Source of the DNA: Myxococcota bacterium
GTDB taxonomy: Bacteria; Myxococcota_A; UBA9160; UBA4427
NCBI GenBank assembly: GCA_029243605.1
Contig: JAQWRT010000005.1
Location: 62,001 to 126,000 of the forward strand
Direction of reading: 5' to 3'
DNA length: 64,000 bases
The position numbers were made by a program, and so were the translations under genes. Below are positions 34,720-42,812 of the stretch, piece after piece (the first letter of the stretch is position 1; each line of letters starts with the position of its first letter). Under the pieces are notes generated by a model. That model was not told the origin of the DNA. It did not search any database and saw nothing but the letters and a program-made list of their open reading frames with translations.

Positions 34720-35316
34720 CTAGGACGGCTCGTCCGGGTCGACCTTGACCCATTTCCAGCCGGTCACCATGGCCCGGGCGAGGTTCTCTTTTTTCCAGAT
34801 GAGATAGAAGAGAATCATCGAGACGTGCAGGCTGACCAGGGCCAGCAAGCCCTTGGCGAAAGTCTTGTGCCAGCCGCTCAGGGCCGAGCTCAAATCGTCG
34901 GAGATCAGGTAGGCCAGGGGCCCGGACGCAAAAAAATCGTCCGACGAAATAAACAAGCCGATGCTCGCCTGGGTCAGCAGCAGAAGCAGAATGGCCAGGA
35001 CCGAAAGCGCCGCCAGGGGGTTATGCCCCGGGGTTCCGCTGGGCTCCCGCTTGCCCACGCCTTTCAGGTAGGCGAGGGCCGCCTTCGGAGACGGAAAAAG
35101 CCCCCGAAGGCGTACCGGCTGCGGACCCACCAGCCCCCAGAAAAATCGAAATGCCAGCCATCCCAGAACCGCGTAGCCGCAATAGAAATGCCACTCAACG
35201 GTGGAGAAGGTCATGAACTCGCCGAAATATCCACCCAGCGAGACCAAGACGACCAAGCTCCAATGCCAGGAGCGGGTCACACCATCCCAAATTTTTTCCC
35301 GGCGATACTCGCCCAA
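34720..35316 (-). CDS. Cytochrome b561-family membrane protein
   Basis: A 198-residue four-helix cytochrome b of the bacterial b561/hydrogenase-cytochrome-b type. Candidate heme ligands are His in TRSWHWSL (helix 1), EWHFYCGY (helix 2), GWHKTFAKG and SLHVSMILF. It begins six bases after the cytochrome c' stop codon on the same strand. The pairing of a soluble c'/c556 with a membrane b561 is common and suggests an electron relay between the membrane quinone pool and the periplasm. The terminal electron acceptor is unknown. Confidence 0.87.
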   Translation of the reverse strand: MGEYRREKIWDGVTRSWHWSLVVLVSLGGYFGEFMTFSTVEWHFYCGYAVLGWLAFRFFWGLVGPQPVRLRGLFPSPKAALAYLKGVGKREPSGTPGHNPLAALSVLAILLLLLTQASIGLFISSDDFFASGPLAYLISDDLSSALSGWHKTFAKGLLALVSLHVSMILFYLIWKKENLARAMVTGWKWVKVDPDEPS

Positions 35317-35322
35317 GGAACT

Positions 35323-35793
35323 TTATTCCTTCTGGCGAAATTCGTCGTGACAGCTCTTGCACGACTGGCCGAGGTCACCGACCCCGGAGCGCAAGCCGTC
35401 GAGTCCGTTGCCCGCGACCTTGGCGAGGCCGTTGACGGCATCCGAATAATCCTTGCCCTTCTCCGCGATCGCGGGATAGGTCGACCAGATATCGGGGAGC
35501 GCATCGGACACCTTCGGATACTTGTCGTTCCCCGTTCCCGGTGCCCAGGCCATCCCCATGTCGACCTTCGTCAGGGCGAGAAGATTATTCGCTAGGGCCT
35601 GCGCCTTCTCGGCGTCGTAATCCATCTTGCCTCTCGCCATCATGAAGAGCGGCGTCGCATACATCGAACGAATTTCCATTTCACCCTGGCGAGCCTTGAT
35701 CAAAACCAGGTTGGGGTCCTTGTCCGCGGCGCTGGCAGGAAGACAGAGGGTGATCCAGACCAGTCCGAGAAGTAGCAGGTGCAAGTTTCGCAT
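35323..35793 (-). CDS. Cytochrome c-556 / c'-type
   Basis: A 156-residue exported protein: a signal peptide (MRNLHLLLLGLVWITLCLPASA-A), then a four-helix bundle ending in the heme-attachment motif CKSCH near the C-terminus, the cytochrome c'/c556 arrangement. The distal helix has MYATPLFMMARGK, which suggests a Met ligand as in six-coordinate c556. It is the promoter-proximal gene of the pair with the b561 protein. ATG 35793 follows AAAGGAA; the longer frame to 35859 lacks a site. Confidence 0.9.
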   Translation of the reverse strand: MRNLHLLLLGLVWITLCLPASAADKDPNLVLIKARQGEMEIRSMYATPLFMMARGKMDYDAEKAQALANNLLALTKVDMGMAWAPGTGNDKYPKVSDALPDIWSTYPAIAEKGKDYSDAVNGLAKVAGNGLDGLRSGVGDLGQSCKSCHDEFRQKE

Positions 35794-35979
35794 CGAGCGT
35801 TCCTTTCGAGTGCCGTGAAGACAGAGAGATATATAGAGAGGGAGGCGATTAAAGAGCATGAATGAATTGAAAAGCGTGAAGCGACCGAGAGGCCAGTATG
35901 CGGCCTCCCTGGGCGCCCTGCCAACCCAACCGGGGAGGGTGAGCGCTCTCTGGGGCCGAGGCCGAACGCGCCCAATCGT

Positions 35980-36363
35980 CTAATCCGCGCCTTCGCTGCC
36001 CTCGGAGAAACACAGGATATAACCGTCGGGGTCTTCCAGATAGAAATCGCGATTATTCCACGCCCGTTCCTCGATGGGCCCCGTGATGGGAGCGCCCCGG
36101 TCGAGAAGCTCCTTGTAGAGATTCCCGAGGTCGACGACTTCCAGAAAGGCATCGATGTGCCCGCCCGCCTTGCGGAGATCGCGCTCGGCCCGCAGCAGGG
36201 GGGCGCACTTGAGGTGGATCGACGCTCCATCCCGGGAGATGCTCGCGTAGAAGTCTTCGTAGACGAAATCGGTAGCGAACCCGAGAAGCCCCTCGTAAAA
36301 GCCGATGGAGGCGACCAGATCCGTCACCAGAAATTGCGGGGTGGCCGCCTTGATGATCGCCAT
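35980..36363 (-). CDS. VOC superfamily (glyoxalase/bleomycin-resistance fold) protein
   Basis: A 127-residue vicinal-oxygen-chelate protein. It has the paired beta-alpha-beta-beta-beta units: PQFLVTDLVASIGFYEGLLGF, then IHLKCA, and in the second half HIDAFLEVVDL and NRDFYLEDPDGYILCF. The metal-ligand-like His of IHLK and Glu of FLEV fit the glyoxalase pattern, but specific chemistry is unknown. GGGAGG lies before ATG 36363. It is divergent from a TetR gene across a region with a nested palindrome, so it may be a target of that regulator. Confidence 0.85.
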   Translation of the reverse strand: MAIIKAATPQFLVTDLVASIGFYEGLLGFATDFVYEDFYASISRDGASIHLKCAPLLRAERDLRKAGGHIDAFLEVVDLGNLYKELLDRGAPITGPIEERAWNNRDFYLEDPDGYILCFSEGSEGAD

Positions 36364-36481
36364 GGCTCGGTGTCCTCCCTCGACGTCTCGGTGGAAGGGT
36401 TGCGGATGCCGCCGCTCGTCCACCCGCGAAGCTTACCCGGAAGACCCCGGGGCCACCGCCGCAGTCCGGCGAACCCGCCGC

Positions 36482-36519
36482 TTGCCAATTCTAGACGGTT
36501 GTCTAAACTGGATTGGCAA
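36482..36519. promoter_or_regulatory. Nested inverted repeats, candidate TetR operator
   Basis: An inner perfect palindrome TAGAC-GGTT-GTCTA (36492-36505) sits inside an outer perfect 8-bp inverted repeat TTGCCAAT (36482-36489) / ATTGGCAA (36512-36519). The two centres differ by two bases. It lies in the 205-base gap between the divergent VOC and TetR genes, 50 to 90 bases before the TetR start. This is inferred to be the operator of the adjacent TetR protein. Confidence 0.6.
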
Positions 36520-36568
36520 CCCGCCGGGAGCAAATCTCCGCTCCCCCACACGGAGACGCCACGACCTC

Positions 36569-37243
36569 ATGACCTCCGCCGAATCCCCCGGGCCTGGGTC
36601 ATCCCAGAAGGTGAGCGGGAGCGAAGCCGTCCGGGCGGCGTTGATCGAGGCCGCCGGCCATTTGCTCGGCGAAATCGGCCCCCGAAACGTTTCCGTCCGG
36701 GAAATCGCCCAGCGCGCGGGAGTCAACCACGGCCAGATCCACCACTATTTCGGCGGCAAACGCGGCCTTCTGGAAGCGGCGATTCGCGAACTCGCCCGAG
36801 AGCATTACGCGAACTCCTTGGCACTCGCCGGCGGCGAAGCGATTCCGGCGCCCCTCTCCCTCTCCGAGGATCGCGGCTTTTTTCGCGCGCTCTGCCAATC
36901 CGTCATGGATGGCGACATCGATCTCGTGCGCGCGGTGGAGTCGGATAATCAGCTTTCGGTACCGCGCCGGGTCCTTCGTCAAATCCGCGAGCAAAACCCC
37001 GATGCCGACCCACTCGAATTGAAAGCGCGCTTCTCAATCCTCTCCGCCATGGAACTCGGCTGGGTGGCCTTCGAGGAACTCATGTTCCTGAACGCCGACG
37101 TTCAGGGCTCCGAGCGCGAGGAACTCCGGGGCGCCGTCAAACGCCTGATGGAAAACTTCACCAACGAATTATCCGGCGTACCGAACCAACCGAAAAGCGC
37201 GAGCCCCAAACTCCGGGAAGGAAGCGAACCTACACCCCGCTAA
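36569..37243 (+). CDS. TetR family transcriptional regulator
   Basis: A 224-residue TetR regulator. The N-terminal helix-turn-helix runs about 20-66, with NVSVREIAQRAGVNHGQIHHYF as its recognition unit, followed by an all-helical ligand domain. It ends 15 bases before the flavin monooxygenase-like gene and is divergent from the VOC gene. The nested palindrome upstream is its likely operator, so it probably controls both directions. ATG 36569 was chosen because the helix-turn-helix then starts at the usual residue; GGAG is 14 bases away, somewhat far. Confidence 0.88.
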   Translation: MTSAESPGPGSSQKVSGSEAVRAALIEAAGHLLGEIGPRNVSVREIAQRAGVNHGQIHHYFGGKRGLLEAAIRELAREHYANSLALAGGEAIPAPLSLSEDRGFFRALCQSVMDGDIDLVRAVESDNQLSVPRRVLRQIREQNPDADPLELKARFSILSAMELGWVAFEELMFLNADVQGSEREELRGAVKRLMENFTNELSGVPNQPKSASPKLREGSEPTPR

Positions 37244-37258
37244 CAGGGAGGTCCAACC

Positions 37259-38425
37259 ATGGCAAACCCGGGCACACTTCAGGATCCGGAAGAGGCGCTG
37301 TCGATCCACGAAGTCTACGCGAAGATCGATGCTCTCTCCGCAGACTTCGATGCGGATGCGCGACAATCCGAAATCGAGCGTCAGCCCACCCAAAAGCTGG
37401 CAGGCCTGATGCGCCAAGCGCGTATTCCTCTCTCAAAATTTCCCCGAGTCCTCGGTGGCTGCGAAATTTCACCTCGGGATCAGATCGACTTCTTCGCTCG
37501 CATCGCCTATCTCAACCCCACCGCGGCATGGCTCGGTTTCAACCAGAGCGGTGTCCTCGGGATAATCGGGGCGATCCTTTCCGAAGAGGGACTCGAAACA
37601 ATCTTCGCCGACAACCCCTGCCCCCTAGTCGCCGCAGTCTCAGCGCCCACAGGGCGTTCCAAAAAAGTCGACGGCGGCTACCGGGTTTCCGGGCGCTGGG
37701 CCTACGCGAGTGGAGTCACGTGCTCCGATTACGTTTTTCTCGCGACGATCTGTGAAGAACCCCTGGGCCCGCTCGGGGTCATCATCCCGACCCAAGCGAT
37801 GGAACTCCATGACGACTGGAATGTGGCCGCCCTCCAAGGCACCGGGAGCATCGACGTCATCGCGAACGACCTCTTCGTTCCCGAACACATGACAGCCTCC
37901 CCCTTCGTGCAACAGCGCGGAGGCGCCCAATACCTTCGCCTGGGGTATCGGGGCTATGTGGCCGGGGAAAATTACGGCTTCACACTGGGTGTCGGACAGC
38001 GCCTGGTCGATGAAATCGCTCGCCTGGCCAAGACGAAGAAGCGGGTTCTCGACCCCCACACCGTGGGCGAGCGCGGCGCATTCCAACAGGAACTCGGCCG
38101 AACCGACACGGTGCTCCGCGCCGGGCGCGCCTACCTGATGGACGAACTCGACCAAGCCTTACGGGTCGCCGAGGAAACCGGCGAGCCGCTCCCCCCCCAC
38201 CAACAAGCCCGAGTCGAAGCCGCGGTGAGTTGGGTCACCGAGTCGGCAATCCAGGCCGGTACGCGGCTCTTCGCCTACGCCGGGGCCGGAGCGCTGCACC
38301 TCTCGAACCCGATCCAACGCGCGTTTCGCGATCTCGTAGGCTCGGGACAACACCTGGTCGCGACCAATGAAGCCATCGATGTCTGGGGCCGCTCGCTCAT
38401 GGAGCAACAACCCGAGAACTCGTGA
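37259..38425 (+). CDS. Acyl-CoA dehydrogenase-fold flavin monooxygenase-like protein (HsaA/group D)
   Basis: A 388-residue protein of the acyl-CoA dehydrogenase fold but closer to group D flavin-dependent monooxygenases such as HsaA and p-hydroxyphenylacetate oxygenase. It has WLGFNQSGVLGIIGA, GGYRVSGRWAYASGVTCSD and a C-terminal FRDLVGSGQHLVATNEA, in which the usual EGT catalytic Glu is absent and His takes that region. Group D enzymes use reduced flavin from a partner reductase to hydroxylate aromatic or other compounds. It is co-directional with and 15 bases after the TetR gene; GGGAGG precedes the ATG. Confidence 0.82.
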   Translation: MANPGTLQDPEEALSIHEVYAKIDALSADFDADARQSEIERQPTQKLAGLMRQARIPLSKFPRVLGGCEISPRDQIDFFARIAYLNPTAAWLGFNQSGVLGIIGAILSEEGLETIFADNPCPLVAAVSAPTGRSKKVDGGYRVSGRWAYASGVTCSDYVFLATICEEPLGPLGVIIPTQAMELHDDWNVAALQGTGSIDVIANDLFVPEHMTASPFVQQRGGAQYLRLGYRGYVAGENYGFTLGVGQRLVDEIARLAKTKKRVLDPHTVGERGAFQQELGRTDTVLRAGRAYLMDELDQALRVAEETGEPLPPHQQARVEAAVSWVTESAIQAGTRLFAYAGAGALHLSNPIQRAFRDLVGSGQHLVATNEAIDVWGRSLMEQQPENS

Positions 38426-38438
38426 TCCCGGGCCACCC

Positions 38439-38780
38439 CTAGGCGAAAAAGGCCCGGGTCAGCACGCGGTGAACCAGGAAACCCAGGGGCAGAGCGAGGC
38501 AGCCCAGGGCGTAGGCTTGCCAGAACGAGAGCGAGAAGCGACTCGAGAGCAGGAAGGGAATGAAGAAGGTCAGGCTGATGGGGATGGCGACGAAAATGCT
38601 CTTGGCGAGCAGAATCGTGGTCTCGGCGCTGCCATGCTCCCGGTAGGAAAGCGGAAGAATCAGCAAGGTCGCCAGGGGCAGGGCCACCAGGAATCCCGCA
38701 GCGGTGGGGAATCGACCGGATAGCCAAGAAGCAAAGCTGATCACGGTTGCCGAAATGAGGACATTCAGTGCGAGCGTCAA
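38439..38780 (-). CDS. Small integral membrane protein (DUF3147-like)
   Basis: A 113-residue very hydrophobic protein with four predicted helices: residues about 4-20, 27-45, 58-78 and 86-106. The phrase GRFPTAAGFLVALPLATLL and the SIFVAIPISLTFFIPFLL segment match the DUF3147 group, whose function is unknown. It is an isolated minus-strand gene convergent with the monooxygenase-like gene, 13 bases apart. Confidence 0.65.
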   Translation of the reverse strand: MTLALNVLISATVISFASWLSGRFPTAAGFLVALPLATLLILPLSYREHGSAETTILLAKSIFVAIPISLTFFIPFLLSSRFSLSFWQAYALGCLALPLGFLVHRVLTRAFFA

Positions 38781-38880
38781 GGTTGACCTCCGGGCGAGGG
38801 GAACGGGTAAGACCGAGGAAGCTTAACCGAAAGCAGGCGCACCCGAACCGGCAAAGGATTCGAAGGCCGAGTCGCCGCCT

Positions 38881-40062
38881 CTACTGTTTGCGAATGCCCA
38901 GGGCGAACTCGGCGATCAGGCGGTTATGGAGTTCGCTGGTGCCCTCGCCGAACTCGAGGGATTTGGCTTCCATCAACAACCGGCCGATCTCATATTCCTG
39001 AGTGCACGAGTAGCCACCGAAGATCTGCATGCCGTCCAACGCGTTCTGCACCGCCGCTTGGCTCGAGCAGAGCTTGGCCATGCTGCTCTCCATGCTGGCA
39101 CGCTGCACCCCGGCATCCTTCATTCGGCCCAGGCGATAGACCAGCAAGCGAGCCTGCTCGGTGCGACACACCATGTCGGAGACCTTTTGTTGGATCATCT
39201 GGAAGCCGCCGATTTTTTCTCCGAAGGCCTCGCGCTCCATCGCATAGGGAAGCGCGAGATCGAGACAACGCTGCGCCTGGCCCACGCAGCGTGCCGCCAC
39301 CGAGAAGCGGCCCGTATCCAGGGCGCCGCCGAGGATCGGAAAACCGCCGCCAGCCTTGCCGAGCAAAGCCTCGTCGGGAATGAAGGCATCCTCGAAATGC
39401 ACTTCGGAGAGCTTGTCGCGTTTGAGGGTCCGCATGGGAAAATCGCGGATCGAAAGCCCGCTCTCGACCTGGCGCGGGTCGAAGACGAAGGCCGTCACGC
39501 CCTTGTGTTTTTTCTCGCGGTCCACGCTGGCCACGAGGAAAAAGAGCCCCGCGTGGGCGGCGTGGGAGATGAAGACCTTGGTGCCGTTGATGAGCCAGCC
39601 ACCGTCCACCTTCTTCGCCGTGCTCTGCATATTCCCGAGATCGGTGCCGCCCCCGGGCTCGGTGAGACAGGCCGAGCACAGGATCTCGCCCTTGGCGATG
39701 CCGGGCAGGAAGGCCTCCTTCTGGGCATCGGTGCCGAAATTCAGCAGCGAACCCGCGCACAAGGAATTCGCCACCGAGATCACCGAGGCCACCACCCAGT
39801 CGACCCGAGCGATTTCTTCGCAAATGATCCCGTAGGTCAGCACATCGCTGAACGATCCCCCGTACTCCTCGGGGATCATGGGGCCGAGGAGCCCCATCTC
39901 GGGAAGCTTGGCGATGAGCTCGCTGGGGTAGCGCTCCTCCTGCTCGTAGCGCTCGACGTGGGGCAGAATTTCCTTTTCGGCGAACTCGCGCACGGTCCGG
40001 CGCACCTCGCGCTGCTCGTCGCTCAGATCAAAATCCGCCATTCGTTCCAGCGATTCGCTCAT
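38881..40062 (-). CDS. Acyl-CoA dehydrogenase, complete one-chain type
   Basis: A 393-residue acyl-CoA dehydrogenase of the short/medium-chain type. It has MIPEEYGGS, ACLTEPGGGTDLGN, WLINGTKVFISHAA, REAFGEKIGGFQMIQQKVSDM and FGGYSCTQEYEIGRLL, and ends with the catalytic Glu region FGEGTSEL. Unlike the pair at 32334-34680 it keeps the catalytic Glu, so it should act as a homotetramer, with FAD and electron transfer flavoprotein, in beta-oxidation of an unknown acyl-CoA. ATG 40062 has GGAG eight bases before it; the frame open to 40269 is not used. Confidence 0.92.
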   Translation of the reverse strand: MSESLERMADFDLSDEQREVRRTVREFAEKEILPHVERYEQEERYPSELIAKLPEMGLLGPMIPEEYGGSFSDVLTYGIICEEIARVDWVVASVISVANSLCAGSLLNFGTDAQKEAFLPGIAKGEILCSACLTEPGGGTDLGNMQSTAKKVDGGWLINGTKVFISHAAHAGLFFLVASVDREKKHKGVTAFVFDPRQVESGLSIRDFPMRTLKRDKLSEVHFEDAFIPDEALLGKAGGGFPILGGALDTGRFSVAARCVGQAQRCLDLALPYAMEREAFGEKIGGFQMIQQKVSDMVCRTEQARLLVYRLGRMKDAGVQRASMESSMAKLCSSQAAVQNALDGMQIFGGYSCTQEYEIGRLLMEAKSLEFGEGTSELHNRLIAEFALGIRKQ

Positions 40063-40333
40063 GGGGGTCTCCGGGGCTCGGTCGGGGGAAAAGACGTGTG
40101 AAATCCCGAGTATAGCCTCCTCTGGGCGCTCTCTCAGCCTCCCCATCCAAGCTCTCGACAGCCCGGCTCGCCTCCCGTAAGCTACCGCGTCCCCGCAGCC
40201 CTCGGGCTCCGGACCGCCCGAGAGAGTCAGGCCCCGACAAAGGGCCGACCCGTGCCGGGCAGCCGGCAAGCGGAAAAATCAAACGACGTCGAGCAAAGAC
40301 GTCGAGTCCATTAGAGAAAAGGGAATTCAGGCC

Positions 40334-40456
40334 ATGAAGAAAGCAGCCCCGAAGCGAAAACGCGGAAAGTCCTCGCGCCACCGCGCGAAACTCAAGCAGA
40401 AGCATCGGCGCGCCCGGCGACGCGTGACCGGCGGCGCCCGCTCGACCTACCGCTGA
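40334..40456 (+). CDS. 40-residue highly basic protein
   Basis: A short frame encodes 40 residues of which about half are Lys, Arg or His (it begins MKKAAPKRKRGKSSRH and ends GGARSTYR). An AAGGGA lies about ten bases before the ATG. The composition recalls small ribosomal extras such as bTHX or AURKAIP1/COX24-like peptides, or a DNA/RNA-binding peptide, but I cannot match a family. A direct repeat GACGTCGAG flanks CAAA just upstream. It stands alone between a dehydrogenase and pyrF. The coding character is supported by in-frame start, stop and composition only. Confidence 0.5.
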   Translation: MKKAAPKRKRGKSSRHRAKLKQKHRRARRRVTGGARSTYR

Positions 40457-40535
40457 GCCGCTGACCCCGGGCTGGGGCAGCCGCCACCGCGCCCGAGTGG
40501 AGTTCTTCGGGGGGCGTGCGCGCCCCCGGGCAAAC

Positions 40536-41447
40536 TCAACGCCCCACGGCCAAGCCCAACTCCTCGCTCGCCCGGTCGATGGCCTCATCCACCGCGCGCT
40601 CCCAGGCCTCGGCGCGCTCCGCGCCCGCAGCCGCCTCGGGAAAGAGCAGCCCGCGCGAAGAATTCACCAGGCCGCCTTCGAGCCCCCGCGGCCCGGCCAC
40701 GAAACTGCGCACCGCCTCGGCGGCGCTCGCGCCCTGGGCCCCGTAGCCCGGGATCAGGAAGAGGGCGCTGGGAAGCAGGGCCCGCAAGCGCTCGGCCTGC
40801 TCGGGATAGGTCGCGCCGGCCACGATCCCCAGAGATGACCAGCCCGTTGCCGGCCCCTTCAACACGTCGGCCAACTCGGCCAAGCTGGCGGCCACGGCTT
40901 CGTACACCGGGCCCTCCTTCTCGAGCAAGCGATCCTGCAGGTCGCCCGAACCCGGGTTGCTCGTCTTGGCGAGCACGAAGAGCCCCCGGCCGTAGGCGAC
41001 CGCTCGCTCGGCGAAGGGCGCGAGCGTATCGAGCCCCATGTAGGGGTTGAGTGTAATCGCATCGGCCTCGCCGGCGGCTCCCGGCTCGAGGTAGGCCCGG
41101 GCGTAGCCCTCGGCGGTGGAGCCGATATCCCCGCGCTTGGCGTCGAGCAGGACCAGGAGTTCGCGCTCCCGGGCGGCGGCCATGACACGTTCGAGGGCGG
41201 CGAGGCCCGCCGAGCCCATCTGTTCGAAGAAGGCGATCTGGGGCTTGATGACGGCGACCCGGCCCGCCAACCGATCGAGAAAGGCCAGGGCCAGGGCCTC
41301 CACCGCCGCCGGGGTGGCGGGGTCGTTGGGCGCCATACTCCCCTGCTGGAAAAGAGGCGGGATGCGGGCGAGGTGCGGATCGATGCCCGCGCAAAGCGGA
41401 TGACCGATCTCCCGGGTCCGCACCATCAGGTCATCGGCGAAATGCAA
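40536..41447 (-). CDS. pyrF: Orotidine 5'-phosphate decarboxylase (type 2)
   Basis: A 303-residue OMP decarboxylase of the long (about 280-residue) type 2 class that makes UMP in pyrimidine synthesis. It has LCAGIDPHL near the start, LLDAKRGDIGSTAEG with the catalytic Lys-Asp pair, ITLNPYMGLDTL, and the phosphate loop FLIPGYGAQG and NSSRGLLF. The start is a TTG at 41447, chosen because AGGAGAG stands six bases upstream and the protein then begins with the family's FADDL segment. ATG 41426 would cut this off, and the longer frame to 41558 has no site. Confidence 0.94.
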   Translation of the reverse strand: MHFADDLMVRTREIGHPLCAGIDPHLARIPPLFQQGSMAPNDPATPAAVEALALAFLDRLAGRVAVIKPQIAFFEQMGSAGLAALERVMAAARERELLVLLDAKRGDIGSTAEGYARAYLEPGAAGEADAITLNPYMGLDTLAPFAERAVAYGRGLFVLAKTSNPGSGDLQDRLLEKEGPVYEAVAASLAELADVLKGPATGWSSLGIVAGATYPEQAERLRALLPSALFLIPGYGAQGASAAEAVRSFVAGPRGLEGGLVNSSRGLLFPEAAAGAERAEAWERAVDEAIDRASEELGLAVGR

Positions 41448-41571
41448 TCCGAACTCTCCTCTCGCTGTCCTCCCCCAGAATCGCAGATCTCGGCCCGGGC
41501 TTCTACTCCGACGGCGCCAAGCCCGGCGCACTCGGACGACTCCCCCCAGACCGGCCAATCATCGCTAGCCT

Positions 41572-42720
41572 GTGCGCGTGTCTTTTCCCTTTCAACTCGA
41601 AGCCACTTCGGGCGCGGCCCGGGCCGCGACCTTCACGACGCCCCACGGCGCGGTGCGCACCCCGTGTTTCATGCCCGTGGGCACCCACGGCGCACTCAAA
41701 GCCATGACCCCGGCCCAGGTCGCCGATACCGGCGCCCAGGTCGTGCTCGCCAACACCTACCACCTGGCCCAGCAGCCCGGCGAGAGCCTGGTCGAAAAAC
41801 TCGGCGGCCTCCACGACTTCATGCAGTGGCCGGGGCCGATTCTCACGGACAGCGGGGGCTTCCAGGTTTTCTCCCTGCCCGGGGTCGAGATCCGGGACCA
41901 GGGCGTCCGCTTCAAGAACGAAAAGACCGGCGAAGTGATGGATCTCTCCCCCGAGCGCTCCATCGAAATCCAGAACCGCCTGGGCGCCGACATCATCATG
42001 GCCTTCGACGAGTGCACCCCCTTCCCGGCGCCGCGCAAGCTCGCCGCCACCGGGGTGCGGCGAACCCTGGCCTGGATGGAGCGCTGCATCCAGGCCCACG
42101 CCCGCCCCGACGACCAGGCGCTCTTCGCCATCGTCCAGGGCAGCGTCTACCCCGAGCTTCGGGCTGAGTGCGCCGAGGGCCTCGCCGCCCTGGACTGCCC
42201 GGGCTACGCCATCGGCGGGGTCAGCGTGGGCGAGGGCCACGAACTGCTCTGCCAGGTCACCGAGACCACCGCCCCCCTGCTGCCCGCAAACAAACCCCGC
42301 TACCTGATGGGGGTCGGGCTGCCCGAAGATCTGATCGCCTGCGTGGGCTACGGCGTCGATCTCTTCGATTGCGTCATCCCCACCCGCTACGCCCGCAGCG
42401 CCACGGTGTTCACCTCGAGGGGCCGCATCCGCCTGACCCAGCGCCGCTACCGGCGAGACGCCTACCCCATCGATGTCTCCTGCGACTGCTACGCGTGCAA
42501 GGACGGCGCCTTCAGCCGGGCCTATCTCCACCATCTCTTCGCCGCCAACGAAGTGCTCTCGGCGATTCTCTGCGCGATCCACAATGTGCACTTCTACGAA
42601 ACCCTGATGACGAAGGCCCGAGAGGCCATCCTCGAGGATCGCTACGCGGATTTCGCCCGAGAGTTCATGGCCGACTACGGCCCGGCCCCCGGCGGCAAGG
42701 CCGATTCACCCACCCGCTGA
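41572..42720 (+). CDS. tgt: tRNA-guanine transglycosylase
   Basis: A 382-residue queuine/preQ1 tRNA-ribosyltransferase, which exchanges guanine 34 for preQ1 in tRNAs for Asp, Asn, His and Tyr. It has ILTDSGGFQVFSL with the catalytic Asp, DIIMAFDECTP, AIGGVSVGE and the second Asp in LFDCVIPTRYAR. The zinc site is CDCYAC with a later His in AIHNVHFY. The length is standard. Starts GTG 41572 or GTG 41578 are both possible, without a clear ribosome site. Neighbours are ordinary housekeeping genes; queA is not in the window. Confidence 0.96.
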   Translation: MRVSFPFQLEATSGAARAATFTTPHGAVRTPCFMPVGTHGALKAMTPAQVADTGAQVVLANTYHLAQQPGESLVEKLGGLHDFMQWPGPILTDSGGFQVFSLPGVEIRDQGVRFKNEKTGEVMDLSPERSIEIQNRLGADIIMAFDECTPFPAPRKLAATGVRRTLAWMERCIQAHARPDDQALFAIVQGSVYPELRAECAEGLAALDCPGYAIGGVSVGEGHELLCQVTETTAPLLPANKPRYLMGVGLPEDLIACVGYGVDLFDCVIPTRYARSATVFTSRGRIRLTQRRYRRDAYPIDVSCDCYACKDGAFSRAYLHHLFAANEVLSAILCAIHNVHFYETLMTKAREAILEDRYADFAREFMADYGPAPGGKADSPTR

Positions 42721-42812
42721 ATCCGCTGCCTTGGCCGCCCGCGCAGCCCCCAAGCCACTTTACGCCCGGGAGGGCTGGCACTTCTCGCCAAAAAGGGGAA
42801 GCTACCGCCCCT

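Noticed and set aside
37259-38425. Ordinary acyl-CoA dehydrogenase
   Set aside because: The fold is shared, but the C-terminal region matches group D flavin monooxygenases and lacks the EGT catalytic Glu.
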